From: Bacteroidales bacterium
Lineage (GTDB): Bacteria; Bacteroidota; Bacteroidia; Bacteroidales; UBA932
Assembly (NCBI GenBank): GCA_017447815.1
Contig: JAFSMS010000024.1
Coordinates: forward strand, 1 to 54,157
DNA: 54,157 bases
Direction of reading: 5' to 3'
Below are positions 7,969 to 17,568 of the stretch, in pieces. The notes below the pieces were generated by a model. That model searched no databases. It saw nothing but the letters and a program-made list of their open reading frames with translations, and had not been told where the DNA came from. Made by a program: the position numbers and the translations under genes. Each line of letters starts with the position of its first letter. The stretch's first letter is position 1.

Positions 7969-9180
7969 ATGGACTTACAGGCACTCAAGAATAAATACGA
8001 CATCATCGGCAACGATCCGGCCCTGAACGAAGCCCTGGAGACGGCGGTCAAATTTGCTCCCACCGGCCTCAGCGTCCTTATTCAGGGAGAGAGCGGCGTG
8101 GGCAAGGAAAGTTTTGCCCGCATCATCCATCAGTTCGGCCCGCGTCGGCAAAACGCCTTTTTCGCCGTGAACTGCGGCGCCCTGCCCAAGGAACTGGTGA
8201 ACTCGGAACTCTTCGGCCATGTCAAAGGCTCTTTCACCGGCGCCGTGGACACCCGCAAGGGCTATTTTGAAGAGGCCGACGGCGGCACGCTCTTCCTGGA
8301 CGAAATTGCCGAACTCCCGCTGGAAAGCCAGGCGCTCCTGCTGCGCGTGCTGCAGAGCGGGGAATACCGCAAGGTGGGCTCCAACAAGGTGGAGCATACG
8401 GACGTGCGCATCGTGGCGGCAACCAATGTCCACCTGTACGAGGCCGTCAAACGCGGAAAATTCCGCGAAGACCTTTACTTCCGCCTTTCCGCCGCCCAAA
8501 TCCGCATCCCTCCGCTAAGGGACCGAAAATCAGATATTTACCTTCTTTTCCGCAAATTCACTTCGGACTTCTCCGAGGTGAACGGCATGTGCAAGATCAG
8601 CCTTCGGCCGGATGCCATCCGCCTGCTGGAACAGTACCGCTGGCCGGGCAATATCCGCCAGCTCCAGGGCTTTACCCAAAGCCTTACCGCGCAGGTTTCC
8701 GTGAAGGTGACCCCCACCCTCCAGCGCATCGAACTGGGCGCCCAGGACCTCATGCCCTTCATGCCCCGCGAGGAAGGAGACCCCATTCCCGCCCTCTACG
8801 AGGGGCCGCAGCCCTCGTCGGCCTTCAATGCCGATGAGCGCCAGGCCATCTTCAAGGCCATCTTCGACCTCAAGCAGGAAGTGGACGCCCTGAAGGCCCG
8901 TCTGGACCGCCGTTCCCTTCCCGCACCGCCGGATCCCGTGGAGGAAGAAGCCGAATGGCAGGGCCAGGAAGAGATTTCCAGCCATGCCCCCATCTTCCAC
9001 ATGGAATCCCCGGAGCCTCCGGCCCAGGAGGAAAGCCTCAGCGTCCGCCGCAAGGAGGAAGACCTCATCCGCCAGGCCCTGGAGAAGTACCGGGGCAACC
9101 GCAAGAAAGCGGCCGAGGAGCTGGGGATGAGCGAGCGCACCCTCTACCGTAAACTTCCGCCCGAATTTCGTAAGAAATGA
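7969..9180 (+). CDS. Sigma-54 dependent transcriptional activator
   Basis: The 403-residue protein is an AAA+ enhancer-binding protein. The AAA+ domain starts almost at once (IIGNDPALNEAL), with Walker A GESGVGKE at residues 40-47, the sigma-54 contact loop as GSFTGA at 87-92 (the usual form is GAFTGA) and Walker B GGTLFLDE at 105-112. A Pro/Glu-rich linker with a predicted coiled coil leads to a Fis-type helix-turn-helix (RKKAAEELGMSERTLYRKL) at the end. There is no N-terminal receiver or sensor domain, so activity is probably controlled by level or a partner. The gene is followed by lptE with a four-base overlap, a gene order seen widely in Bacteroidales. Confidence 0.92.
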   Translation: MDLQALKNKYDIIGNDPALNEALETAVKFAPTGLSVLIQGESGVGKESFARIIHQFGPRRQNAFFAVNCGALPKELVNSELFGHVKGSFTGAVDTRKGYFEEADGGTLFLDEIAELPLESQALLLRVLQSGEYRKVGSNKVEHTDVRIVAATNVHLYEAVKRGKFREDLYFRLSAAQIRIPPLRDRKSDIYLLFRKFTSDFSEVNGMCKISLRPDAIRLLEQYRWPGNIRQLQGFTQSLTAQVSVKVTPTLQRIELGAQDLMPFMPREEGDPIPALYEGPQPSSAFNADERQAIFKAIFDLKQEVDALKARLDRRSLPAPPDPVEEEAEWQGQEEISSHAPIFHMESPEPPAQEESLSVRRKEEDLIRQALEKYRGNRKKAAEELGMSERTLYRKLPPEFRKK

Positions 9181-9683
9181 AACTGAAGGCCCTCATATCC
9201 ATGCTTCTGGCCGGCTGTCTCGCGGCGGCCTGCGGCATCTATTCCTTCACCGGCACCTCCATCCAGGCCGATGTGAACACCATCACCATCCCCTATGTGG
9301 AGTACCGTGCCCTCCGCGTGAACCCGGCCCTGTCCAACCAGATGACCGAGGCCCTGCAGGAGAAGTTCCGCCGCCTCACCCGCCTGGAGCAGGTCGATGA
9401 AGACGGAGACCTGGAACTGGTCTGCGAGATTACCGGCTACGACGTGAAGGCCACCGCCGTCACGGCCGACGAACTGGCGTCCCAGAACCGCCTCACCGTC
9501 ACGGTGAAAGTGAATTTCACCAACAACAAATACCCCGAGGACAACGTAGAGAACCAGAGTTTCAGCGCCTACGAGGACTTTGACGCCACCCTCACGCTGG
9601 ACAGCGTGGAAGGCGGCCTCTGCGAAACCATCGTGGAAAAACTGGTCGAAGACATCTTCAATGCAACCGTCGCGCAATGGTAG
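9177..9683 (+). CDS. lptE: LPS assembly lipoprotein LptE
   Basis: The 168-residue protein has a signal peptide with lipobox (LAAACG) followed by IYSFTGTSIQADVNTITIPY, the start of the LptE fold as found in Bacteroidetes. LptE plugs the LptD barrel and helps deliver lipopolysaccharide to the outer surface. Here the family is recognised from the conserved N-terminal block and from its place between the sigma-54 regulator and the small gene before secG. It starts inside the stop codon of the regulator gene (ATGA) and ends overlapping the next gene by seven bases, so it is translationally coupled on both sides. Confidence 0.85.
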   Translation: MKLKALISMLLAGCLAAACGIYSFTGTSIQADVNTITIPYVEYRALRVNPALSNQMTEALQEKFRRLTRLEQVDEDGDLELVCEITGYDVKATAVTADELASQNRLTVTVKVNFTNNKYPEDNVENQSFSAYEDFDATLTLDSVEGGLCETIVEKLVEDIFNATVAQW

Positions 9684-10270
9684 GTTCCTCTTATATCGAC
9701 ATTCACACCCTCACGATGGACGAACTGGCCGGCGTGGTGAACCTGTACCCCTGGTACGGGGCGGCCCGCGTGGAACTGTGCCGCCGGATGGCCCGCATGG
9801 GGGAGGACTGGGGAGAAGAGCAGTATGCCGCCGAAGCCCTCTATGTCCCCGACCGCAGCAAACTGGCCGTCCTGGTGCGCAAGGCCCGTACGGTGGACTG
9901 CTCCGACAAAGACCTCACCACCCTCCTTTCCTCGTACCTGGAGCCGTCGGCCGGGAATGTTCCGGAAACGCCGATGCGCGAAGTGCGCGTGGTGGGCGGC
10001 GATTATTTTTCCCAGGCCCAGTATGACAATGTGCGGCAGAGCGGTGACAGCATTTTCTCCCGTTTTGCCGGAAAAGCCGGCCGGAACACCCCTCCGGAGG
10101 ACATGAGCGGCTCCGAGATGGCCAACCGTTTCGCCACCGAAACCCTGGCCCGCATTTTCGAGGAGCAGGGCCGGACGGAGGAAGCCCGGCGCATTTATTC
10201 GCGTCTGATTTTGGAAATCCCGGAAAAAAGTGCTTACTTTGCATCCCTTATCGAAAATTTGGACAAATAA
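9677..10270 (+). CDS. Conserved Bacteroidales protein between lptE and secG
   Basis: The 197-residue protein has no signal peptide or membrane segment. Its N-terminal part ([20 protein letters not shown]) and C-terminal part ([20 protein letters not shown]) are helical, the latter resembling a TPR-type repeat unit. Proteins of this kind are found at this position in many Bacteroidales genomes but have no assigned function. The overlap with lptE and the 13-base gap to secG place it in one operon concerned with envelope biogenesis. Confidence 0.75.
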   Translation: MVGSSYIDIHTLTMDELAGVVNLYPWYGAARVELCRRMARMGEDWGEEQYAAEALYVPDRSKLAVLVRKARTVDCSDKDLTTLLSSYLEPSAGNVPETPMREVRVVGGDYFSQAQYDNVRQSGDSIFSRFAGKAGRNTPPEDMSGSEMANRFATETLARIFEEQGRTEEARRIYSRLILEIPEKSAYFASLIENLDK

Positions 10271-10283
10271 AAGATAAAACAAT

Positions 10284-10655
10284 ATGAACGCAGCGTTTAC
10301 AGTTTTGGTCGTTCTCATCATCATCGCGGCCATTCTCCTGATTGCGGTCGTCCTCCTGCAGAACGGCAAGGACGGCGGCCTGGCAACCAACTTCACCTCC
10401 GCCAACCAGACCCTCGGCGTACGCCAGACGGCCACCATCCTGGAAAAGGCCACCTGGTATCTGGTCGCCTTCATCCTGGTCGTTTCCATCATCACCGTCT
10501 TCGTCGGCCGCGGCAGCACCAACAGCGGTTCCAATGACGCCGTGAGCACGGAAATCGTCAACCAGGCCGAGCAGTCCGCCAGCGAGGCCCCCGCTTTCCC
10601 GATCTCCCAGGAGAATCCGGAAGCCCAGGAGACCCCTGAAACCCCGGCGAACTAA
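10284..10655 (+). CDS. secG: Preprotein translocase subunit SecG
   Basis: The 123-residue protein has the SecG architecture: a first helix ([20 protein letters not shown]), the conserved loop [10 protein letters not shown], and a second helix near residues 55-75. SecG binds SecYE and speeds protein export through the inner membrane. The C-terminal tail is extended and rich in Ser, Glu and Pro, as usual in Bacteroidetes. It closes the operon that starts with the sigma-54 type regulator. Confidence 0.92.
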   Translation: MNAAFTVLVVLIIIAAILLIAVVLLQNGKDGGLATNFTSANQTLGVRQTATILEKATWYLVAFILVVSIITVFVGRGSTNSGSNDAVSTEIVNQAEQSASEAPAFPISQENPEAQETPETPAN

Positions 10656-10681
10656 AACATTGTTTTTTCTTGTTTTACCTG

Positions 10682-10750
10682 CCACCTCGACAGAGAGATT
10701 CGTCTGTTTGTCGAGGCGGTAGTTGTTTTGCCAATCTGACAATTTGGCAG
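10682..10750 (+). promoter_or_regulatory. Hairpin and operator-like dyad upstream of clpB
   Basis: A hairpin with arms CCTCGACA (10685-10692) and TGTCGAGG (10709-10716), extended by CC/GG, may terminate secG transcription. It is followed at 10736-10750 by the near-perfect dyad CTGACA-ATT-TGGCAG, which overlaps a second inverted pair, TGCCAA (10730-10735) and TTGGCA (10744-10749). The location 57 bases before the chaperone gene suggests a heat-shock operator. I did not see a clear TAnnTTTG box here. Confidence 0.45.
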
Positions 10751-10806
10751 AAAATCGGGTTCGGGAACGGAGATTGCCATAGTTCGGGAAAAAGGAGAAA
10801 AGAACT

Positions 10807-12975
10807 ATGGCAGAAAACAATAACAACAGCAATTTCCTGGAGCGATTCGCCATCAACCTCAACGAGCGTGCGGCCCAAGGCAAACTGGACCCCGTGATCG
10901 GCCGTGATGACGAGATTCGCCGTGTTCTGCAGATTCTTTCCCGCAGAACCAAGAACAATCCTATCCTGGTGGGCGAGCCCGGCGTGGGCAAGACCGCCAT
11001 CTCTGAAGGCATTGCCCAGAACATCGTGAACGGGCAGGTGCCGGAAAACCTGAAATCCAAGAAAGTCTATTCCCTGGACATGGGTGCCCTTATCGCGGGC
11101 GCCAAGTATCAGGGCGAATTCGAAGAGCGGCTGAAAGGCGTCGTGAAAGAGGTCGTGGACAGCGCCGGAGAGATCATCCTGTTCATCGATGAGATTCACA
11201 CCCTGGTGGGCGCAGGCCGCAGCAGCGGCGCCATGGATGCCTCCAACATCCTCAAGCCGGCCCTGGCCCGCGGTGAACTCCGTACCATCGGCTCCACCAC
11301 CCTGGACGAGTATCAGAAGTATTTCGAGGCCGACAAGGCCCTGGAGCGCCGTTTCCAGATGGTGATGGTGGACGAACCCTCGCCCGCCGAATCCATCGCC
11401 ATCCTCCGTGGCCTGAAAGAGCGTTACGAGAACCACCACAAGGTGCGCATCGAAGACGACGCCCTCATCGCCGCCGTGAACCTGTCGCACCGCTACATCA
11501 CCAGCCGGTTCCTCCCGGACAAGGCCATCGACCTGGTGGACGAGGCCGCTTCCAAACTGCGGCTGGAGATGAATTCCGTGCCGGAACCCATCGACGAACT
11601 CAATTCGGCCATCCGGCAGAAAGAGATCGAGCGCGAGGCCATCAAGCGCGAGGGCGTTTCCGTGAAACTGGAAAAACTCGAATCCGAACTCAAGCAGTTG
11701 CAAGACGAACGCGAGGGCCTCATGAAGCGTTGGAACGAGGAAAAAGACACCCTCGGCGGCCTGCAGACGGCCCGTCAGGAACTGGAAGACCTGAACCTCC
11801 AGGCCAAAACGGCCGAGCGCAGCGGAGACTACGCCAAGGTGGCCGAAATCCGCTACGGCCGCATGGCCGACACCCAGAAGCGTATCGATGAACTTACCGC
11901 CAAGGCCGAAGCCATCAAGAATCCGCTTGTCACCGAGGCGGTTACGCCAGAAGACATTGCCGAGGTGGTGGCCAAGTGGACCGGCATCCCCGTGAAGCGG
12001 ATGCTCGAGAGCGAGAAGGAAAAACTCCTGCGCATGGAAACCGAACTGCACAAGCGGGTCGTGGGCCAGGATGAGGCCATCCGCGCCGTGGCCGACGCCG
12101 TGCGGCGTAGCCGTGCGGGCCTCTCCAGCGAAAAACGCCCCATCGGCAGTTTCCTGTTCATGGGCACCACCGGCGTGGGCAAGACGGAACTGGCCAAGGC
12201 CTTGGCCGAATTCCTCTTCAACGACGAGAACATGCTTACGCGTATCGACATGAGCGAATACCAGGAGCGGCACACCGTAAGCCGTCTGGTGGGTGCGCCT
12301 CCGGGATATGTGGGCTACGACGAGGGCGGCCAGCTCACCGAAGCCGTGCGGCGCAAACCGTATTCGGTGGTGCTGCTGGACGAGATTGAAAAAGCCCATC
12401 CCGACGTGTTCAACGTGCTTCTGCAGGTGCTGGACGACGGCCGGCTCACCGACAACAAGGGCCGTACCGTGGATTTCAAGAACACCATCCTCATCATGAC
12501 CTCCAACGCCGGGGCCGACATCATCCAGTCGTACATGGAGCGTCTGCCCGAGGTGAACGGTCTGGACATGCAGGCCATCGCCTCGCGCCGTTCCCTGCTG
12601 GACGAATGCCGGGGCAAGGTGCTGGACGTGCTCAAGAAGACGGTGCGTCCGGAATTCCTGAACCGTATCGACGAGATCATCATGTTCGACCCGCTCACCA
12701 AGGCCGATATCCGCGACATCCTGCACATTCAGGAAGAGGACCTGCGGCACAAACTCGAGAGCAACGGCATCACGGTGGAGTTCAGCCCCGCCTTCGAGAG
12801 TCACATGGTGGAAAACGGCTACGACCCCGCCTATGGCGCCCGTCCCGTCAAACGCCTGATGCAGCGGGAACTGGTGAACCTCCTGGCCAAGAACATCCTG
12901 GACGGCACCGTCCACAAGGACTCCGTCATTCTGGTCGATGCTGCCGGCTCGGAAGTGTTAGTCCGAAACAAGTAG
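10807..12975 (+). CDS. clpB: ClpB-type disaggregase lacking the N-domain
   Basis: The 722-residue protein has two AAA+ modules: Walker A GEPGVGKT at residues 56-63 with ILFIDEIH, and Walker A GTTGVGKT at about 453-460 with [11 protein letters not shown]. Between them is a coiled-coil middle domain (about residues 290-400, for example [20 protein letters not shown]), which marks ClpB rather than ClpA or ClpC. ClpB works with DnaK to extract and refold aggregated proteins. Usual ClpB has about 860 residues; here the roughly 145-residue N-terminal Clp_N domain is absent, and the protein begins directly at the [20 protein letters not shown] region. No Clp_N sequence is visible upstream. Its 3-prime end overlaps the convergent phosphatase gene by 18 bases. 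Confidence 0.9.
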   Translation: MAENNNNSNFLERFAINLNERAAQGKLDPVIGRDDEIRRVLQILSRRTKNNPILVGEPGVGKTAISEGIAQNIVNGQVPENLKSKKVYSLDMGALIAGAKYQGEFEERLKGVVKEVVDSAGEIILFIDEIHTLVGAGRSSGAMDASNILKPALARGELRTIGSTTLDEYQKYFEADKALERRFQMVMVDEPSPAESIAILRGLKERYENHHKVRIEDDALIAAVNLSHRYITSRFLPDKAIDLVDEAASKLRLEMNSVPEPIDELNSAIRQKEIEREAIKREGVSVKLEKLESELKQLQDEREGLMKRWNEEKDTLGGLQTARQELEDLNLQAKTAERSGDYAKVAEIRYGRMADTQKRIDELTAKAEAIKNPLVTEAVTPEDIAEVVAKWTGIPVKRMLESEKEKLLRMETELHKRVVGQDEAIRAVADAVRRSRAGLSSEKRPIGSFLFMGTTGVGKTELAKALAEFLFNDENMLTRIDMSEYQERHTVSRLVGAPPGYVGYDEGGQLTEAVRRKPYSVVLLDEIEKAHPDVFNVLLQVLDDGRLTDNKGRTVDFKNTILIMTSNAGADIIQSYMERLPEVNGLDMQAIASRRSLLDECRGKVLDVLKKTVRPEFLNRIDEIIMFDPLTKADIRDILHIQEEDLRHKLESNGITVEFSPAFESHMVENGYDPAYGARPVKRLMQRELVNLLAKNILDGTVHKDSVILVDAAGSEVLVRNK

Positions 12976-14214
12976 TGTTTTGAAGTCTTCCCAGCGGTAG
13001 AAGGAGCCGGGAGCGGCCATTTCCAGGGGAAGCGTGGCTTCCCTTCCGTTCAAGAGAATCTGGAACAGAAGTTCCGGATTCTTTTTGCTTTTAAAGAAAA
13101 TGAGTTGCAGGTTGCAGGCCATGGGAACGTCGTAACTGCGCCAGTAGTTCTCCACTTCGAAGGGGTTTTCCACCACCTCGTCCATGCCGTTCACGCCCAG
13201 CAGGGACAGCAGCGGCATCAGGGTGGAGTCGTGGGCGAAGCGCAGGCGCAGTTGTACGCGGCCGCCGGCGATATCCTCTTCGGCCTTGGAGACGAAGTCC
13301 TCATACAGGGCTTTCATGGCCTTGACGCGCAGGTTCCGGGTGTCGGGCGACGGACCCACGATCTGGTAGTCCCGGAAGTTGTTCACGCGCCAGAGGGCAT
13401 AGCGCTCCTCGGGAGTGTATAACTGGTACAGATGCTCCGGAACGGGTACGTCCAGGTTGTCCAGGGTGGACAGCATGGTGTGCATGTCAAAGCAGAACTT
13501 GTACTTGTTGTCCACCAGGCCGCGGGTTTTGGTGAACCACCGCTCCAACATGGCGTCCAGGTCCAGGACATGGTCCCGGAAGCGGTTGAACTTCACCTCG
13601 GCCTGCCCGTCCCTTTCTTCGGAAGAGTCGATGACGTCCGGCAGCAGATAGGCCTGGTACGGGTGGCCGTAGTCGGCATGGAAGGTGAAATCCTTGTCCA
13701 GGTTGTCCAGTTCGCTCAGGAAGGAGAACATGCTCACGATGACGCGGTGCGAAATGGTGGAGACAGCCTCTGCGTGCGTTTTTCCCTTGAAAACGGCGGG
13801 ATAGTTCCTGTAAATCTGCGAGGCAATGTAGTGATGCTGTGCCTGGCCTTTTTCCGTGAGGATGCCTTCGCGGCGGCAAAGGTAGGGATAGATATCCAGA
13901 TATTCCTTGTAGAACCGCTCGCCTTCCGGGGTGAGGAGACCCTTTTCGGCCGCCTTGTTCCAGACGGCCAGGATGTCTTCATAGACCGTGTTTCCCAGGG
14001 CGTAGCGCGCTCCGTGACGGCCCACGTGGCTCACATAGAAGGGTTTGTAGCCTTTGGGCGCCGGCGTGGGGGCCGGCTGGTCCGTGGGATAGAGGAAATG
14101 CACACCGCCGGTGCGCTCGAGATCGGCCGATATTTCTTCCCGGGTGTTGCGCTGGGCTGCCAGGGGAAGGACGGCGAAGGCCGCTGCCAAAAGGAGGACA
14201 AGGTTCTTTTTCAT
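12958..14214 (-). CDS. Histidine acid phosphatase, MINPP/phytase-like
   Basis: From [21 protein letters not shown], a cleavable signal peptide, the protein has 418 residues. A longer frame exists but starts in the preceding gene. The catalytic RHG motif appears as HVGRHGAR (His at residue 67) and the proton-donor motif as HD (residues 328-329, FAHDST). This two-motif layout is that of branch 2 histidine phosphatases, such as phytases and multiple inositol polyphosphate phosphatases; Bacteroides secretes such enzymes. The likely role is periplasmic or vesicle-borne phosphate release from inositol phosphates or other organic phosphates. It starts two bases after the stop of the C69 dipeptidase, so they form one operon. 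Confidence 0.85.
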   Translation of the reverse strand: MKKNLVLLLAAAFAVLPLAAQRNTREEISADLERTGGVHFLYPTDQPAPTPAPKGYKPFYVSHVGRHGARYALGNTVYEDILAVWNKAAEKGLLTPEGERFYKEYLDIYPYLCRREGILTEKGQAQHHYIASQIYRNYPAVFKGKTHAEAVSTISHRVIVSMFSFLSELDNLDKDFTFHADYGHPYQAYLLPDVIDSSEERDGQAEVKFNRFRDHVLDLDAMLERWFTKTRGLVDNKYKFCFDMHTMLSTLDNLDVPVPEHLYQLYTPEERYALWRVNNFRDYQIVGPSPDTRNLRVKAMKALYEDFVSKAEEDIAGGRVQLRLRFAHDSTLMPLLSLLGVNGMDEVVENPFEVENYWRSYDVPMACNLQLIFFKSKKNPELLFQILLNGREATLPLEMAAPGSFYRWEDFKTLLVSD

Positions 14215-14216
14215 AA

Positions 14217-16010
14217 TCAGTTCCCGGGGACTTTGATCGTTTGCCCGTGTTCCTGGGCGACGGTTTCTTTCCAGAGTTCGGTGTAACCGGGCCACTCGAT
14301 GCTCTCGGGCATGCCTTCAGAGTACTGGGAGTGCTTGAAGCGGCCGTTCTCGTCCTGCGGTTTCACATTGCCGTCCATGTATTTCACCAGCAGTTCCACT
14401 TCCAGGTTCTGCCAGTCGGCAAACTGCTTCTGGGCCGTGTTCACGGTATAGTTGGTCACATATTCCACGATCTTGGCGAAGGGCTTGCGCTGCACCATCA
14501 CGTCTCCCCGGGAGGAGAGTTTCTTCTGCAGTTTCACGGCCACCTGGTTGTACATCACCACGGCCATGCTGTCCACCGAGTGGGTGCGGCGTTCCATCTG
14601 CTCGATTTCGAACAGATCGGCCTTGGCCCTCACGTAGGGAGCCATGACGTTGTACATCTTGTAGCAGGCGTTGGAAATACGGTTGTTGATCCAGAAAGAG
14701 GCGGTGGGCGAGTAGTGGAGAAGGTCTCCGTTGCCCTCGCGGAAGCAGTCCGGCACGGCGGTGGTGGCGGTGTAGATGGGGGTGAGGTAGGAGGTGGCGG
14801 CATCGTCGGTGCCGAACCACAGGATGCCGCCCACTACGTCGGGAACGTAGTTGCGGGCCTGGCCCACCATCCAGAATCCGGTCTGCTGGGTGGCGATGGC
14901 GCGCTCGTTCACATAGGTGTTGCCTTCGGCGTCCTGGAATTCCATGGGCCTCCAGCGGTACGGGAGGGCGTTTCCGCCGGCGCCGATATCCTGGGTCATA
15001 TCCATGGGCGTTCCTTCGAAGTGGTCTCTCATGACATCGGCCACTTCCTTCACGCCGGCCTTTTTGCGGGGGAATACGAACAGGGGGAAGTCTCCCTCCA
15101 GGTTGTTGCCCATCACGTAGTCCAGGTAGGAGAAGGCGTCGCGGGTGACGGCGTTGCCTTCCTCATCGTAGAAGGAGAACCAGCCTTCGGTGAGGATGTT
15201 GAAGGCGCTCCAGGCGCGGGCGTCGCAACCGCGTACGGTGCCGAAGTCGATGGGGTTGTAGGCCTTCTTGAAACTGAAATCGCTGTCCAGGCCGTCGAAA
15301 TAACCCTTTTTACGGGCAAAGGAAATCACGTCCGGGGCATAGAGGCAGTTGTCGGGGTCGTCCATGGGGAACTTGCCGATGCGGGCCTGGTTGGCATGGG
15401 CGCAGATGGCTCCGTCCGGCACGCGCATGGCCACCCAGACGATGCCCTTGTTCACATTGATCCCGTTCTTGATGAGGGTGCCCTTGCCGATGAGTTCCAT
15501 GATCCAGGCTTCGTTCTTGTCGGCGATGGAGAAGGTTTCGCCTTCCGAGGCGTAACCGTACTCGTTGGCCAGGTTTACGATGACCTCGATGGCCTCCCGG
15601 GCGGTCCGGGAGCGCTGCAGGGCGATGTAGATGAGGGAACCGTAGTCGATTCCGCCCTTCTTGTCTTCCAGTTCCGGACGTCCGCCCCAGGTGGTTTCGG
15701 TGATGATGACCTGGTACTCGTTCATGTTGCCTACGGTCTGGTAGGTGTGGGGAACCTGCTCGATTTCTCCGAGGTAGCGGTGGGTGTCCCAGTCATAGAC
15801 GGGAAGCATGGTTCCGGGTTTCCAGTCGGCCGCCGGCTTGTAGTAAAGTTCGCCGAAGAGGTAGTGCGAATCGGCGGCGTACGAGACCAGCACGGACCCG
15901 TCCCGGCTGGCGCCGCGGGTGACGATGACATTGGTGCAGGTGTTTCCTTCCGCGCCCCAAAGGAGCAGGAAAGCGGCGGTGGCAAGCAAATAAAGGAGCG
16001 ATTTTCTCAT
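14217..16010 (-). CDS. C69 family dipeptidase
   Basis: The 597-residue protein has a signal peptide of about 24 residues followed directly by Cys25 in NTCTNVIVTRGASRDGSVLV. This is the N-terminal nucleophile of peptidase family C69 (PepD-like Ntn hydrolases), exposed by removal of the leader. Downstream blocks such as NEYQVIITETTWGGRPEL and WIMELIGKG are typical of the family. It should cleave dipeptides in the periplasm. The neighbouring phosphatase gene suggests a secreted nutrient-scavenging pair. No clear promoter box is visible on the minus strand in front of it. Confidence 0.88.
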   Translation of the reverse strand: MRKSLLYLLATAAFLLLWGAEGNTCTNVIVTRGASRDGSVLVSYAADSHYLFGELYYKPAADWKPGTMLPVYDWDTHRYLGEIEQVPHTYQTVGNMNEYQVIITETTWGGRPELEDKKGGIDYGSLIYIALQRSRTAREAIEVIVNLANEYGYASEGETFSIADKNEAWIMELIGKGTLIKNGINVNKGIVWVAMRVPDGAICAHANQARIGKFPMDDPDNCLYAPDVISFARKKGYFDGLDSDFSFKKAYNPIDFGTVRGCDARAWSAFNILTEGWFSFYDEEGNAVTRDAFSYLDYVMGNNLEGDFPLFVFPRKKAGVKEVADVMRDHFEGTPMDMTQDIGAGGNALPYRWRPMEFQDAEGNTYVNERAIATQQTGFWMVGQARNYVPDVVGGILWFGTDDAATSYLTPIYTATTAVPDCFREGNGDLLHYSPTASFWINNRISNACYKMYNVMAPYVRAKADLFEIEQMERRTHSVDSMAVVMYNQVAVKLQKKLSSRGDVMVQRKPFAKIVEYVTNYTVNTAQKQFADWQNLEVELLVKYMDGNVKPQDENGRFKHSQYSEGMPESIEWPGYTELWKETVAQEHGQTIKVPGN

Positions 16011-16039
16011 CGTATTTTGGGCTTTTTCGATTTATTGCG

Positions 16040-16047
16040 TAATTTTG
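16040..16047 (+). promoter_or_regulatory. Bacteroidales -7 box before the pheS unit
   Basis: TAATTTTG matches TAnnTTTG and lies 25 bases upstream of the ATG of the small secreted protein. It supports the downstream ATG as the start of that gene. Confidence 0.5.
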
Positions 16048-16072
16048 TCGTTTGACAACAGTTTACAAAGGT

Positions 16073-16489
16073 ATGAAAATTTATCGTTTATTGAACTTGC
16101 TTGCGGCTCTTTGCCTGTCGGTTTTTGTTGCAGGTGCGCAAAATCAGCCGCCCCAGACGCCTCAGGAGAAGGAGAAGCAACTTTTGGAGTTCGTCGATAA
16201 AGAGGTCCAGCGCCTGAGCAGCCTGCTGGATTTGGAATACTGGCAGGAGTTTTATGTCGATTCCACCCTCACGCACGACTACCGTGCCATGACCGAAGAG
16301 ATGGAATCCATGCAGAAGGCCAAGGTGGAAAACCGCGACCTGTATGTCAACGTGCAGGACAAGTGGATGCAGGCCATCGATGACTCCTACAAGCGTTTTT
16401 TCACTGAGGAGCAGTGGACCAAGTATTGGAAAAGCGGCGCCCGGCGTGCCCAGGAAGCCCGTGACAAGAGGAACAAAAAGAAAAAATAA
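16073..16489 (+). CDS. Small secreted helical protein
   Basis: The 138-residue protein opens with a signal peptide (KIYRLLNLLAALCLSVFVAG, cleavage near AQNQ). The mature part is helical and charged (KEKQLLEFVDKEVQRLSSLL) and ends in a Lys/Arg-rich tail (RDKRNKKKK). Similar small proteins occur in other Bacteroidales but I know of no function. The spacing of three bases to pheS suggests co-transcription. The basic end could bind RNA or lipopolysaccharide, but that is only a guess. Confidence 0.7.
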   Translation: MKIYRLLNLLAALCLSVFVAGAQNQPPQTPQEKEKQLLEFVDKEVQRLSSLLDLEYWQEFYVDSTLTHDYRAMTEEMESMQKAKVENRDLYVNVQDKWMQAIDDSYKRFFTEEQWTKYWKSGARRAQEARDKRNKKKK

Positions 16490-16492
16490 GAT

Positions 16493-17527
16493 ATGAAAGA
16501 AGCGATTGAACAAATTTTCAAGGAACTGAACGAACTCAAGGCCAATACCGCCAAGGAGGTCGAGGAGGCCCGCATCCGTTTTCTGGGCAAGAAAGGCGAA
16601 ATCACGGCCCTCATGGAGCAGTTCCGCTCCGTGGCGCCCGAACTCAAGCGCGAATATGGCCAGAAACTGAACGAACTCAAGAAAGCCGCCAACGCCCGCA
16701 TCGAAGAACTCAAGTTCTCCGTGGAGGAAAGCGCCCAGGCCGAAGCCCCCAAGGAAGACCTCTCCATGCCCGGAGACGCCCTGCCGCTGGGTTCCCGCCA
16801 TCCGGTTTCCATCGTGCGCCAGCAGATTGTGGACATCTTCCGCAAGTTCGGCTACGATGTGGCCGAAGGCCCCGAAATCGAGGACGACTACCATGTCTTC
16901 GAGGCCTTGAACTTCCCGCCCAACCACCCCGCCCGCGAAATGCAGGACACCTTCTTCGTGAGCACCGGGCACCTGAATCCGCTTCTGCTCCGCACCCACA
17001 CCTCATCCGTGCAGGTGCGCACCATGGAAAGCCAGCCCCTGCCCATCCGCGTGGTGTGCCCGGGTCGCGTTTTCCGCAACGAGGCCATATCGGCCCGTGC
17101 CCACTGCATCTTCCACCAGGTGGAGGGCCTGTACATTGACAAGGACGTCACCTTCGCCGACCTCAAGCAGGCCATCCTGCTCTTTGCCCGCGAGATGTTC
17201 GGCCCGGATACCGAAATCCGCATGCGCTCCTCCTACTTCCCCTTCACGGAGCCGTCCGCCGAGGTGGACGTAAGTTGCAACATCTGCCATGGCAAGGGCT
17301 GCAACATCTGCAAGGGCACCGGCTGGCTGGAAATCATGGGCTGCGGCATGGTCGATCCCAACGTCCTCAAGGCCAGCGGCATCGACCCCGAGCAGTACAG
17401 CGGCTTCGCCTTCGGCATGGGCGTAGAGCGAATCGCCATGCTCAAGTGGCAGGTGAACGACCTCCGTCACTATTTCGAGAACGACATGCGCTTCCTCAGC
17501 GAATTCGCCACCGCCACGGAGGTGTAA
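16493..17527 (+). CDS. pheS: Phenylalanine-tRNA ligase alpha subunit
   Basis: The 344-residue protein has the PheS layout: an N-terminal coiled coil that binds tRNA-Phe (residues 1-90, for example KANTAKEVEEARIRFLGKKG), then the class II catalytic core with GSRHPVSIVRQQIVDIFRKF, LLRTHTSSVQ, the motif 2 region PGRVFRNEAISARAH and the motif 3 region FAFGMGVERIAMLKW. A Cys-rich insertion, CNICHGKGCNICKGTGW, may bind a metal. The subunit activates phenylalanine and, with PheT, charges tRNA-Phe. pheT is not adjacent; the next gene is the pyrophosphatase, which removes a by-product of the same reaction. Confidence 0.97.
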   Translation: MKEAIEQIFKELNELKANTAKEVEEARIRFLGKKGEITALMEQFRSVAPELKREYGQKLNELKKAANARIEELKFSVEESAQAEAPKEDLSMPGDALPLGSRHPVSIVRQQIVDIFRKFGYDVAEGPEIEDDYHVFEALNFPPNHPAREMQDTFFVSTGHLNPLLLRTHTSSVQVRTMESQPLPIRVVCPGRVFRNEAISARAHCIFHQVEGLYIDKDVTFADLKQAILLFAREMFGPDTEIRMRSSYFPFTEPSAEVDVSCNICHGKGCNICKGTGWLEIMGCGMVDPNVLKASGIDPEQYSGFAFGMGVERIAMLKWQVNDLRHYFENDMRFLSEFATATEV

Positions 17528-17568
17528 TTCCGCTCCCTTTTTCGCAAGACAACTAATAACCAATAACT

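Noticed and set aside
10675-12915. A 746-codon minus-strand open frame opposite clpB
   Set aside because: It is a high-GC shadow frame; the plus strand encodes a complete ClpB, and the minus frame has no domain pattern.
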